A stretch of DNA of 64,000 nucleotides from assembly GCA_965229345.1 (NCBI GenBank), contig OZ245872.1, positions 1,550,001-1,614,000 on the forward strand, in the 5' to 3' direction. Origin of the DNA: PBB1 sp965229345. GTDB lineage: Bacteria; Pseudomonadota; Gammaproteobacteria; Burkholderiales; Burkholderiaceae_C. This document shows positions 1-7,822 of this stretch, piece by piece; position 1 is the stretch's first letter, and every line of letters starts with the position of its first letter. Position numbers and translations under genes: made by a program. The notes beneath the pieces were generated by a model that saw only the letters and a list, made by a program, of their open reading frames with translations, had not been told where the DNA came from and made no database searches.

Positions 1-576
1 CAGGCTGCCGGACGGGCGCAGCCCCAGGTTGTTCATCACCAGGTCGCCGTGCTGGCGGGCGACAGCCAGGTTCGACAGCTGCGCCCGGACTTCGCCCAGT
101 GACTGCCGGGCGATGCGCGCCAGGTCATGGTCGGCGTAATAGGCTTCGAGGCGCTGCAGCCAATCGGTGGTGGGTGCGGTGGTGTGTGCAGCCTGCGCTT
201 GCAGGGATTGCTGCTTGAAGTAGCCCACCAGCCCGTGCCGGACCGCCTGCACGTCGAAGGCCGATTCGGTCATCGTTGCCGTCACCGTACGGAACTGCTC
301 CGCCCGACTCGCCAGCACGTGCAGGTCATCGTCCCGGTGGTAGCCGATGAACTGAGGGGCGTGGTCGGGAAAACTCTTGCTGGCGAGTCCGCAACGCGCG
401 GCCTCGACCTCCAGGCTCACCAGCCGACTGAACTTGACGAACGTCTCCGGGTTTCCGCATCGGCTCAGGATGATCCACAACGAGGCGCCTTGCGACAGAT
501 AGATCGTCTTCTCGAACGGAGGTTCGAGGCCGGCCCAGTGTTGTCTGTGCACGATGCCGAGGACCCGGTTCAGCAT
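1..576 (-). CDS. Phosphotransferase, APH/choline-kinase-like (3' end outside window)
   Basis: The 192 codons in the window start at an ATG that overlaps the stop of the upstream methyltransferase gene (ATGCTGA), so the two are translationally coupled. Residues near 48 (ETFVKFS) look like the ATP-anchoring Lys strand of APH-type kinases. The last visible stretch, QHGDLVMNNLGL, matches the catalytic HGDxxxxN loop of the APH/choline kinase superfamily. The remaining metal-binding Asp and C-lobe lie beyond base 1. Family members phosphorylate small hydroxylated molecules such as sugars, choline or aminoglycosides. In this locus a sugar or lipid precursor of the exopolymer is a reasonable guess, but the substrate cannot be read from sequence. 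Confidence 0.75.
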   Translation of the reverse strand, partial: MLNRVLGIVHRQHWAGLEPPFEKTIYLSQGASLWIILSRCGNPETFVKFSRLVSLEVEAARCGLASKSFPDHAPQFIGYHRDDDLHVLASRAEQFRTVTATMTESAFDVQAVRHGLVGYFKQQSLQAQAAHTTAPTTDWLQRLEAYYADHDLARIARQSLGEVRAQLSNLAVARQHGDLVMNNLGLRPSGSL

Positions 577-1238
577 GGCTTGCGCGCCCAGAAGAAGAGG
601 TGCGGCTGCAGGATGCCGCCCAGGCCAGCCCGTGCCAGCGCCAGTCGCAGCGCAAAGCCCAGGCTTCCATAAAGCGGCCTGTTGCGCAGCACGGTGCGAA
701 CGAAATGATTCCTCGACGCATGTGGCTCGGCTGGAATCAGCGCCATCGGCGAGGCGATGTGAGGCTCGACGTGGAAGCACTCGGCATCGACAAAGCCGAG
801 CGATTGCAGCGTCTGTGCCAGCCGTTCTGCGCTTCCAGCCTGTTGCCGGTTTTGGCTGTTCGAAAGCAGCGTCCGCGATCGGCAGGCAGAACCCAGCGCT
901 CGCACCGACAGCAGGTTGTCGCAGTGACCCACCACGACACCGCCAGGCGCCAGCGCCTGCAGCGCTCGAGCCAGGAGGGCCGCGGCTGATTCATCGGGGT
1001 GTTGAAACAAGGTGCCGGGCACCAGCACCGCGTCGAATTCATTCGCCGTCGGCGCGCCACCTGCGGGGGGCATGAACTCGATCGTCGACAGCCGATGTTG
1101 CTGCTCTGCCGATAGCGCGATGGGAACGGACGGCTCCGCCCCGATCACCAGCACCTGCCGTTCGTGACCGGTCAGCGGCAACTCGTACAGGAGTCGCAGG
1201 CGCGCTTCACCACTGGCAAAGGGCAGCCTGTCTTCCAC
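570..1238 (-). CDS. SAM methyltransferase-like protein, degenerate motif I
   Basis: 222-residue protein with a GTG start, 23 nt after the stop of the upstream methyltransferase and overlapping the downstream phosphotransferase by 7 nt. The fold pattern is Methyltransf_11-like: a strand VLVIGAEPS where motif I would be, an acidic strand FDAVLVPG, and LAPGGVVVGHCDN typical of the post-motif III strand. Motif I lacks the usual GxGxG, so SAM binding may be altered or lost. The C-terminal third is an Arg/Leu-rich helical region ending LFFWARKPC, as in some sugar or lipid methyltransferases of capsule loci. Function is inferred from fold and context only; the start could also lie further upstream in frame. 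Confidence 0.6.
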   Translation of the reverse strand: MEDRLPFASGEARLRLLYELPLTGHERQVLVIGAEPSVPIALSAEQQHRLSTIEFMPPAGGAPTANEFDAVLVPGTLFQHPDESAAALLARALQALAPGGVVVGHCDNLLSVRALGSACRSRTLLSNSQNRQQAGSAERLAQTLQSLGFVDAECFHVEPHIASPMALIPAEPHASRNHFVRTVLRNRPLYGSLGFALRLALARAGLGGILQPHLFFWARKPC

Positions 1239-1261
1239 GGGAACGTCTGACCCGGGCCGGC

Positions 1262-2038
1262 TCAGGCGCGCTGGGCCACCACCATGACGTCCGGCGAGAT
1301 GGCCGCCAAGGCTGGATGGCTGAACTGTCGTTCTTTCGCCTGGGCAACCGCATCGTCCGCGCGGTAGGCATTGAGCAGCTTGGAGCGGTACATCCAGGCA
1401 CCGATGGGCTGCAGCCGGCTGATCCGCAGGCCGTGCTGCGCCAGCAGGCTGCGCAACTTGCTCAGGTGCAGATCCATGCCACCCGCATCGCCGCCTGTCA
1501 GCCGGTCGAGCAGGGAGTACAGGGCGCGCGGGTTGCGGTGGCTGTTGATCACCAGGTAGCCGTCAGGTGTCATGCGCTTGACGATGGCGCGAAGGGCGCC
1601 GTTTCTCAGCTCGTCCTGGGCGTTGCCGAAGAAGCGGAACGAGGTGATCAGGTCGAATTGGCCGAGGTCCGGATCTTCCTGGGTCAGATCGGCCTGGTGA
1701 AAAGTTGCCTGAGGCACCTTCTCTGCAGCCACCTTGAGCATCGACGGGGAGATGTCCACACCCACCGCGGTCTTGGACAGAGGGGCGACGGTGGCGGTGA
1801 CCCGACCGGTACCGCATGCAAAGTCCAGGTACCGAGGGGCACCGTCCGGGAACAGTTCGCGAACGATGGCCACCAGATGCTTGCGCTCCCAATCGGCCAT
1901 GTAGGCATCGAAGGGCACCTTGGCCAGGAGGTCGTCGTAATGACCGCCCCGCGCAATGTGGCTGGAGCGGTAATCTTCTGTCGGCTGCATGTCGGGTACC
2001 TGAAGGCGTGGCACTGATCGCCAATCGGAATTCTGCAT
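1262..2038 (-). CDS. Class I SAM-dependent methyltransferase
   Basis: 258 residues. Motif I is intact (YLDFACGTGRVT, about residues 70-81) and is followed by the acidic loop GVDISPSML and the motif FDLITSFRFFGN, a standard Rossmann-type methyltransferase arrangement. It is the first gene of a three-gene leftward set (methyltransferase, methyltransferase-like, phosphotransferase). It is divergent from the large exported protein at 2271, so the 230-nt gap between them should carry promoters for both directions; I could not identify clear -35/-10 pairs there. The likely role is methylation of a sugar, lipid or small precursor in the exopolymer locus. The acceptor is unknown. Confidence 0.8.
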   Translation of the reverse strand: MQNSDWRSVPRLQVPDMQPTEDYRSSHIARGGHYDDLLAKVPFDAYMADWERKHLVAIVRELFPDGAPRYLDFACGTGRVTATVAPLSKTAVGVDISPSMLKVAAEKVPQATFHQADLTQEDPDLGQFDLITSFRFFGNAQDELRNGALRAIVKRMTPDGYLVINSHRNPRALYSLLDRLTGGDAGGMDLHLSKLRSLLAQHGLRISRLQPIGAWMYRSKLLNAYRADDAVAQAKERQFSHPALAAISPDVMVVAQRA

Positions 2039-2270
2039 GCGAATGGCCGTGTGCCCGGCGCCCGAGGCGCGCCGCTTCTTGCTGTGGCGTTAAGTTCGCA
2101 CGGATGGCCAACCGCCGCCAGGCATCGTCCAAGCCATTGGTATTCGCCAGGGCCCGATGTCCGTGCACGGTATTCTGTGTCCCGGCTTGTGGGCGCTGAA
2201 CGAAGGCGTGACACGCTGGCTCGCACCCGGTGAGTCAGGCGCCCCAAGCTTTCCCAACTGGTATCGACCC

Positions 2271-5200
2271 ATGAGATCTTCGCGACCTGGCGGCAAAAAG
2301 GGCAGGGCTCGCATCACCCGGAGAGCCTTCCTGGGGGCCGTGCTCGCCAGCACCGCGTGCCGAGCCAGCGCTGGAGACGACCAGGTGGCGCGTTCCGGTG
2401 CGCCGTCGCGGGCGCCTGCGCCAGGTCACACGATCGCCAGACTGCGGCTACTGACGGCTGGTGCGGGCACCCATCCCTGGTGCGCGGGCCACGCGTTCCG
2501 GGTCGCAGACGTGCCCGCTGGAGCGGGGCTGGCGGGCCTCCAGATGACGGTCAAGAGCACGTGGCCAGACGGCAGCGTCAAGATGGCCGTTCTGGCAGGG
2601 GCCGTCGCCGCTGCCAGCGCATCGACAGAGGTGGTGCTCAGGATAGGCGCTCCTGCGGCGGGGCGAACGCTGACGCTGGCCGACCTGAAGGCCACCGGTG
2701 TGACGGCAAGCATCGCCGCCATTCCCTACGGCACCGCCTCCTGGGCCGATGCCGATTGGGATATGCCATTCCTGGCCTGGGTGCAGGGCCCGCTCATGTC
2801 GAGCTGGATCTACCGCCGGCCCGTGGGCAACGATGCGCACCTCACCGCCTGGTTGGAAGTCAGGCTGTTCTCCGGTGGTGAGGTGGAGGTCGTTCCCTGG
2901 ATCGAGAACGGCTACCTTCTGCGCGCCGGCCCTTCGGCAAAGCCAGGAACCTATTCGTTCTCGCTCGGCGGTACCCCTCGGTTTGGACCCACGCCGCTCC
3001 CGGTCCACCATCACACCCGCGCACCCTTGCTCAGCGGTGCGGCGCTTGGCTACTGGCTGGGCGCCGACAAGACGGTGCTGCCCAAGCACAGCAACACCTA
3101 TCTGTACGGCACCGGCCTGACGCAGTGCTACATGAAGGTGGTGGAGCGCAATTTCGGCAACATCACCGGTGGCCGTGGCGTGTCGATGCAGTTCACCCCC
3201 TACGAGGTGTTCAGCCCCACCGTGACCATCCACAGCACGGTGATGGGCCAAGGTGGCGGGCACCCCAGCATCGGGGTGCAACCCGCCTGGGAAGCCATCG
3301 CGCTGGTGGACAACAGCGCGCAGGGCTACACCCAGCTGCTGCGCGAGTGCTACCGCATGGGGCAGTGGCAGATCCACTACCGCGACGAGCTCACCCATCG
3401 GCCGGTGAACTTCCAGACGCGCGCGGGCGTTCAGCTCCGAGTCGGCGAGGCCGACACGTTGGTCAATGTGTACAACCGGCAAGACGGTGGACTGACCTCG
3501 ACGCCTGCCATCGTGGGTGGCAATGACGCAGGCAGCACTGGCAAGTTCGTCAATTCGCACCAGCCCGCCGCACCGCTGCTGGCCTACCTCATGTCGGGCC
3601 GCTACTGGTTCATGGAGGAATGTCAGCACATCGCAGGCATCAACTTCCTCAGCCAGCCTGCCAGCCGCAAGGGCAGCGCGCTGCACACGATCCAGCCCTG
3701 CATCATGCCCAGCCTGCTGCAGTTGCGCGGCGCGGCCTGGACACTGCGCAACCTGGTCATCGCCGAATGTGCAACGCCCGATGACGATCCGCTGCGGCCC
3801 GGCTACACCGCCAGCGTCGACGCCAACATCGAGTACTACCACGGCAAGTACATCGCACCCTTCGGTGCTGGCGGGATGAACCCGCTGGGGGTCATCCAGA
3901 CCCTGGGGGTGGGGACCTACGACGGAAACCAGGCGTGGCAGTACGACTTCTGGACGGGTGCCTGGGGACGCGCGATTGCATTCCGTTGCGGCAGCACCCG
4001 GGCGAAGCGAGAGAAGGCGCGTGCCTTCTTCGACTGGGTCAGCCGCTCCGTCGTCGGCCGACTCGGCGGAACCGGGCCATCGGAGTACCTTTATCGCTTC
4101 GCGACCACGGCGTCGAACCGGACCCCAGGCGTGTACCGCTCGCGCCTGTTCGCGGGCTCCACACCTGGCCGATTCACTCTGGACGCCACCGGCGCGGTGA
4201 CCTCCGACTACAACGACGGCAAGACGCCTGACTACAAGACCGGCAGCGGCCCCTGGCTGGCAGACTGGGGTGCCTTCTATGAAAAGCGCATCGTCGTCGA
4301 CGAGGGCTACACGGGCGGCAAGGTGGACGGGCCACTCATGGGGCCCGACGCGCTGGAAACGGACGGATGGTGGGCCATGCTGCACGAGGCGATCGCAGTC
4401 TGTGCCGCGCTGGGCGCGCCTGGCGCTGTGGCGGCACTGGGCAGGCTGCGTGCCAACAGGGTCTGGTCTACCTACGTCACCAGCGGCGCGATCTACTCGA
4501 CGGCCTACCCGGTCAATGCGGTGGACTACGTCACGCTGCCCACCGAAGACTTCAAGGGGTTTCTGCCCCGCGAGGGCATGCGCCAGAACGTGAATCTGAA
4601 CTCGGCCGATTCGGTCGACTTCGATCGCGCGCACGGCGGCACCCTGGCCCAACGATGGTGGACTGGCTATGGCGGGGGCAACAGCTTCGCGTCGATGACG
4701 TTTTCGTACTCGGGTGCCGTGTGGGCGCCGGAGTACGGCACCGCCGGCGCCCTGGTCGCCAATGGCGGAGGCCATGGCGGCTTCATCGGGGCATTTGTGT
4801 ACCTGTTTGATTTCGGCACGCTGACGTGGAAGCAGGTCGGTGCGCCGAAAAACCTGCCGCCCACTCTGGAGTGGGCGGGGTATGCGGCGCCGCCATCTGC
4901 GGTTCGCACGGAGTCATTGGAGAAGCGCGACCTGCGCTGGATGGACTACCAACACCGTGGCAGCTTCATCAAGTTCTCCGATCACACCTACCTTCAGAAC
5001 GCCTACGTGTCACCCAGCGAAGGAGGCGGTCGAAACGGTGCGCTGCTGCTGCCGCAGGCCACATTCAGCCAGGACCCGGGGGTTGCCGATCCCCGTACCG
5101 GCACGGCCTACCGCTGGGCACCGCACCTCTTCTCGCTGGACGACGGCGCCATGTCGCGTGCGACCGCTGAGCCACTGGGGGGATGGACGGCCTACTCCAA

Positions 5201-5891
5201 CACCATTGCAGTCAAGGACACCCAGCGTTCGCGGATCTGGTATTTCCGGCATGGCTCGATCACTGCGGACTACCACGACCTGCAAGGTGGTCCGCCGTAC
5301 ACCAAGAAGACGCATGTCGTGCAGAAGGCAGGTGGTGGCAACACCGACACCTACTTCGGCACCTACAACTCGACCTGGGTGTACGTGCCCGAGGCCGATG
5401 CGATCGTTTCCTTCACGCCCGACAACAGCGGCTACACACCGACGCTGAACGCCCCGATCGGTGTGGGTGTGCTGGGCCTGTCTACCGGCGTTCCGGTGGA
5501 CTACAAGCGCAGCGACATCCCGCGCCACCCGATGCGTCACAGCGGCATCTTTGTGGGGGTTGCGTGGTGCCCGACCCTGCAGAGGTTCTATCTCTATCAA
5601 GGCATGGGCGACGATTTCTGCACCGTGCTCACGCCATCGTCGCTGGACTTCGCTCACTGCGACTGGACCTGGAGCCAGGAAGCCTTTGGTGGGCCGCCGC
5701 CGGTCACCCGCTTCCCCGGGGAGGAGTTGGCCGACCAGATCAAGGGTGTCCTCGGGCGGTGGGTCTGGGTGCCTGCCCATGGTTGCTTTGCCTGGCATGA
5801 CGGGCCCACGACCACCGGCGTCTGTGCAGACGGCGTGAAGCGCAACGGGATCGTCCAGCTCTGGCGTCCGCCGGGCGTGCGCATCGCCTAG
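2271..5891 (+). CDS. Very large Tat-type exported protein, PcRGLX/YetA-like N-domain (putative polysaccharide-active)
   Basis: 1206 residues. I start it at the ATG that gives an N-terminus rich in R/K, then ITRRAFLGAVLAS and a hydrophobic stretch ending ACRASAGDD, a twin-arginine-like export signal. An upstream ATG at 2157 would bury this signal. After a linker, residues about 60-190 contain TWPDGSVKMAVL, resembling the WPDGS-K signature of the RIFT-barrel N-domain of PcRGLX/YetA-like rhamnogalacturonan lyases. The middle (about 190-790) is rich in Trp/Tyr/His helices, as in alpha/alpha-toroid polysaccharide lyases. The C-terminal 400 residues have Gly/Trp beta motifs (GGGHGGF, VYLFDFGTLTW) resembling a kelch or galactose-oxidase propeller. 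I infer a periplasmic or extracellular polysaccharide-modifying enzyme for the polymer of this locus; catalytic residues were not assigned. Confidence 0.6.
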   Translation: MRSSRPGGKKGRARITRRAFLGAVLASTACRASAGDDQVARSGAPSRAPAPGHTIARLRLLTAGAGTHPWCAGHAFRVADVPAGAGLAGLQMTVKSTWPDGSVKMAVLAGAVAAASASTEVVLRIGAPAAGRTLTLADLKATGVTASIAAIPYGTASWADADWDMPFLAWVQGPLMSSWIYRRPVGNDAHLTAWLEVRLFSGGEVEVVPWIENGYLLRAGPSAKPGTYSFSLGGTPRFGPTPLPVHHHTRAPLLSGAALGYWLGADKTVLPKHSNTYLYGTGLTQCYMKVVERNFGNITGGRGVSMQFTPYEVFSPTVTIHSTVMGQGGGHPSIGVQPAWEAIALVDNSAQGYTQLLRECYRMGQWQIHYRDELTHRPVNFQTRAGVQLRVGEADTLVNVYNRQDGGLTSTPAIVGGNDAGSTGKFVNSHQPAAPLLAYLMSGRYWFMEECQHIAGINFLSQPASRKGSALHTIQPCIMPSLLQLRGAAWTLRNLVIAECATPDDDPLRPGYTASVDANIEYYHGKYIAPFGAGGMNPLGVIQTLGVGTYDGNQAWQYDFWTGAWGRAIAFRCGSTRAKREKARAFFDWVSRSVVGRLGGTGPSEYLYRFATTASNRTPGVYRSRLFAGSTPGRFTLDATGAVTSDYNDGKTPDYKTGSGPWLADWGAFYEKRIVVDEGYTGGKVDGPLMGPDALETDGWWAMLHEAIAVCAALGAPGAVAALGRLRANRVWSTYVTSGAIYSTAYPVNAVDYVTLPTEDFKGFLPREGMRQNVNLNSADSVDFDRAHGGTLAQRWWTGYGGGNSFASMTFSYSGAVWAPEYGTAGALVANGGGHGGFIGAFVYLFDFGTLTWKQVGAPKNLPPTLEWAGYAAPPSAVRTESLEKRDLRWMDYQHRGSFIKFSDHTYLQNAYVSPSEGGGRNGALLLPQATFSQDPGVADPRTGTAYRWAPHLFSLDDGAMSRATAEPLGGWTAYSNTIAVKDTQRSRIWYFRHGSITADYHDLQGGPPYTKKTHVVQKAGGGNTDTYFGTYNSTWVYVPEADAIVSFTPDNSGYTPTLNAPIGVGVLGLSTGVPVDYKRSDIPRHPMRHSGIFVGVAWCPTLQRFYLYQGMGDDFCTVLTPSSLDFAHCDWTWSQEAFGGPPPVTRFPGEELADQIKGVLGRWVWVPAHGCFAWHDGPTTTGVCADGVKRNGIVQLWRPPGVRIA

Positions 5892-6056
5892 CGGGGTCAG
5901 GCGGTCACGTCGGCGCTGCCGGCACGCAACGGGTCGTGAGCATTCCTGCCGATCAGGGCTTGTTCTGATGGCGCCGGGACCTCACAGGCAGCGCACGCCG
6001 GGGCCACGTGCGGCATCATCGCGCGCTGGCCCACTGTGACCACGTCCGTCGTATCC

Positions 6057-6893
6057 ATGAGCATTCCGATCCGTGTTCGGCAGTTTCCCCGCCTGGTCGC
6101 TGACGTCTTCCAGAAGCGACGCGTGCGGGCCCGCCCGGTGTCGCGTCGCCCGACTTTTCACCTGTGCTATTTCAGCTGCGAGTCGTACTTCCGGTTTCTC
6201 GTGTGTGCCCTTCACAGCCTCAAGGCCGCCGCTCGGGATGTCCGTTACCGCGTGCTGGTGTTCAATGACTCGGACATGCCGATGACCGAGTCCCAGATCG
6301 CTGCGCTCAAGAGCCTGATCCCGGGCATCGAGGTCCGGCTCTGGCCCAAGAGCATGGGGTGGGGCGCCGAGCAGATCGAATGCATCTGGCGTGCCTACGC
6401 GCTGGCGGCAGAGTCTGCCCGGGACGACGACTACATCGCCCGCGTCGATGCGGATGTCTTCTTCTTCAACGACACCATCTTTCAGCTGGTCGAGCGCAGC
6501 GACGCCGACATGGTGGGCGATGGCCACTATGTGGGCTTCGAGTACTGCCAGGGCGGTTGCTACTTCGTGCGGGCCTCGGCCGTGCGGCAGGTCGGCACCT
6601 TGATCGCCCAATCGTCTCTGGCGGATCGGGCCTCGCAGTTTTCCACCATGGTCGAGGACGTCGTCGCGACCACCCTGGTCCGCCTCGCGGGCCTGAAGGT
6701 CTGGATGACCTGGTTCATGATGTTCCCCGACGAACTCAAGAATGCCGGCGGGCTCACGCCGCGTCAACGGCGCAAATTCTCTTGCGCCCACTTCGTGATG
6801 AAGAACAAGGCGGCGATGGTGGAGGCCTACGAGCGCGAGGTGTTGCCGCCGGCCGAACTGCAGAACTTCCGCGCGCTGTCCCTGGTCAGCTGA
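6057..6893 (+). CDS. GT-A-like glycosyltransferase
   Basis: 278 residues from the ATG at 6057; an in-frame ATG at 6036 would add seven residues. The sequence YIARVDADVFFFND (DxD at about 131-133) is the metal/nucleotide-sugar binding motif of GT-A glycosyltransferases. It is preceded by YRVLVFNDSD and WGAEQIECIWRAYALA, which fit the nucleotide-binding half. There is no membrane segment, so it should act in the cytoplasm. Its 3' end overlaps the convergent AAC(3)-like gene by 8 nt. It probably adds a sugar to the repeat unit of the exopolymer; donor and acceptor are unknown. The family is not one of the common GT2/GT4 patterns, so the assignment rests mainly on the DxD and context. Confidence 0.6.
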   Translation: MSIPIRVRQFPRLVADVFQKRRVRARPVSRRPTFHLCYFSCESYFRFLVCALHSLKAAARDVRYRVLVFNDSDMPMTESQIAALKSLIPGIEVRLWPKSMGWGAEQIECIWRAYALAAESARDDDYIARVDADVFFFNDTIFQLVERSDADMVGDGHYVGFEYCQGGCYFVRASAVRQVGTLIAQSSLADRASQFSTMVEDVVATTLVRLAGLKVWMTWFMMFPDELKNAGGLTPRQRRKFSCAHFVMKNKAAMVEAYEREVLPPAELQNFRALSLVS

Positions 6894-7812
6894 CCGCCGA
6901 ATCGGACTCGAGCGGGTCGTAGAGCGTGATGCCCCGTCGCGCAGCGGCGACGGTCTCCCGGGTCACATCAGCCGCCCGTGCCGCGAACATCGGCACGTGA
7001 TGGAACTGCCACTCGTGCAGTGTCTGCTTCGACATGATCTGGCGGATCTTCCAGATGTCGAAGCGGCCTTGCACATGGCGCCCCACGAGCTGGAAGGGAA
7101 TCTCTTCCTTGCCGTCCACCAGGGTCATGGGCAATGGCTCGCCATCGGCAGACGGCAGCGGAAACTCATCGCGCATCAGTTCTTCGGTGTGATGCGCTTG
7201 CGTCATCACCTGCACGGGTTTGCCCAAACCGATGATCAGCGTGTCGTGGCGAGCCATGAAGTCAAACGGGCTGCCGATGCCGGCAGGGCTGGACGCCGTG
7301 AGGTGTCCTTCCAGCAGCTCGCGCGCCAGTGGACCTTTCGCGGCCACGCGGTACACCGGATGGCGACTTTGCAGAACGCCCGGGCTGCGACGGAACAACT
7401 CGGTGGCCAGCCCCATCTGCGACGGCGTTCGGCGCAGGTCGAAGTGCGGGTTCTTCTCGAAGGTGGGCCGTGCGCCGCCGCTTTGGGGCTCGCCGAAGTA
7501 GAAGGCCGGCATGGCCAGCGTGCGCTCGGGTCCGCAATAGTCCTGCAGCATGCGCACCAGATCCAGCGCCGAGTCGGTGTACATCGGTTTCATGTGGTTC
7601 ACCGAGCTGTGCACCATCAGGATCTGGAAATCGCGGCCGACCTTGTCTTCCAGATGCTGGCGCAGTGCGGCCGTGTCGAAGCTGCCATACACCCGCTTCA
7701 TCACCGGGGCCATCTGCCCGCGCAGCTTGAAGTAGACCTCTCGCAGCGACTCGACGTGATCGCCCTTGAGGTACCTCAGGGCGAGGCCTGACAGCTGCTC
7801 GAGTGGGTTCAC
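6886..7812 (-). CDS. AAC(3)-like N-acetyltransferase (YokD/FrbF family)
   Basis: 308 residues. Diagnostic segments are ILMVHSSVNHM, LAMPAFYF and MGLATELFRRSPGVLQSRHP followed by VAAKGP, matching the acetyl-CoA and substrate regions of aminoglycoside 3-N-acetyltransferase-fold enzymes. Many members acetylate amino sugars or other amines in biosynthesis rather than antibiotics. It is the last gene of the leftward operon ACP, fused hydrolase, FkbH-like, this gene, with only 10 nt separating it from the FkbH gene. Context therefore suggests acylation of an amine or amino sugar for the exopolymer, possibly with an ACP-bound acyl group as donor (inference). It should not be read as an antibiotic-resistance gene. 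Confidence 0.8.
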   Translation of the reverse strand: MNPLEQLSGLALRYLKGDHVESLREVYFKLRGQMAPVMKRVYGSFDTAALRQHLEDKVGRDFQILMVHSSVNHMKPMYTDSALDLVRMLQDYCGPERTLAMPAFYFGEPQSGGARPTFEKNPHFDLRRTPSQMGLATELFRRSPGVLQSRHPVYRVAAKGPLARELLEGHLTASSPAGIGSPFDFMARHDTLIIGLGKPVQVMTQAHHTEELMRDEFPLPSADGEPLPMTLVDGKEEIPFQLVGRHVQGRFDIWKIRQIMSKQTLHEWQFHHVPMFAARAADVTRETVAAARRGITLYDPLESDSAVS

Positions 7813-7822
7813 CGAGGTTCGC

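Noticed and set aside
2448..4775. 775-codon open frame on the minus strand
   Set aside because: It is antisense to the large exported protein, with composition typical of the mirror frame of GC-rich coding DNA and no recognisable domain.
6886..7812. Aminoglycoside resistance gene
   Set aside because: The AAC(3)-like fold is real, but the gene is embedded in an ACP/FkbH/exosortase operon, where biosynthetic acetyltransferases of this family are expected.
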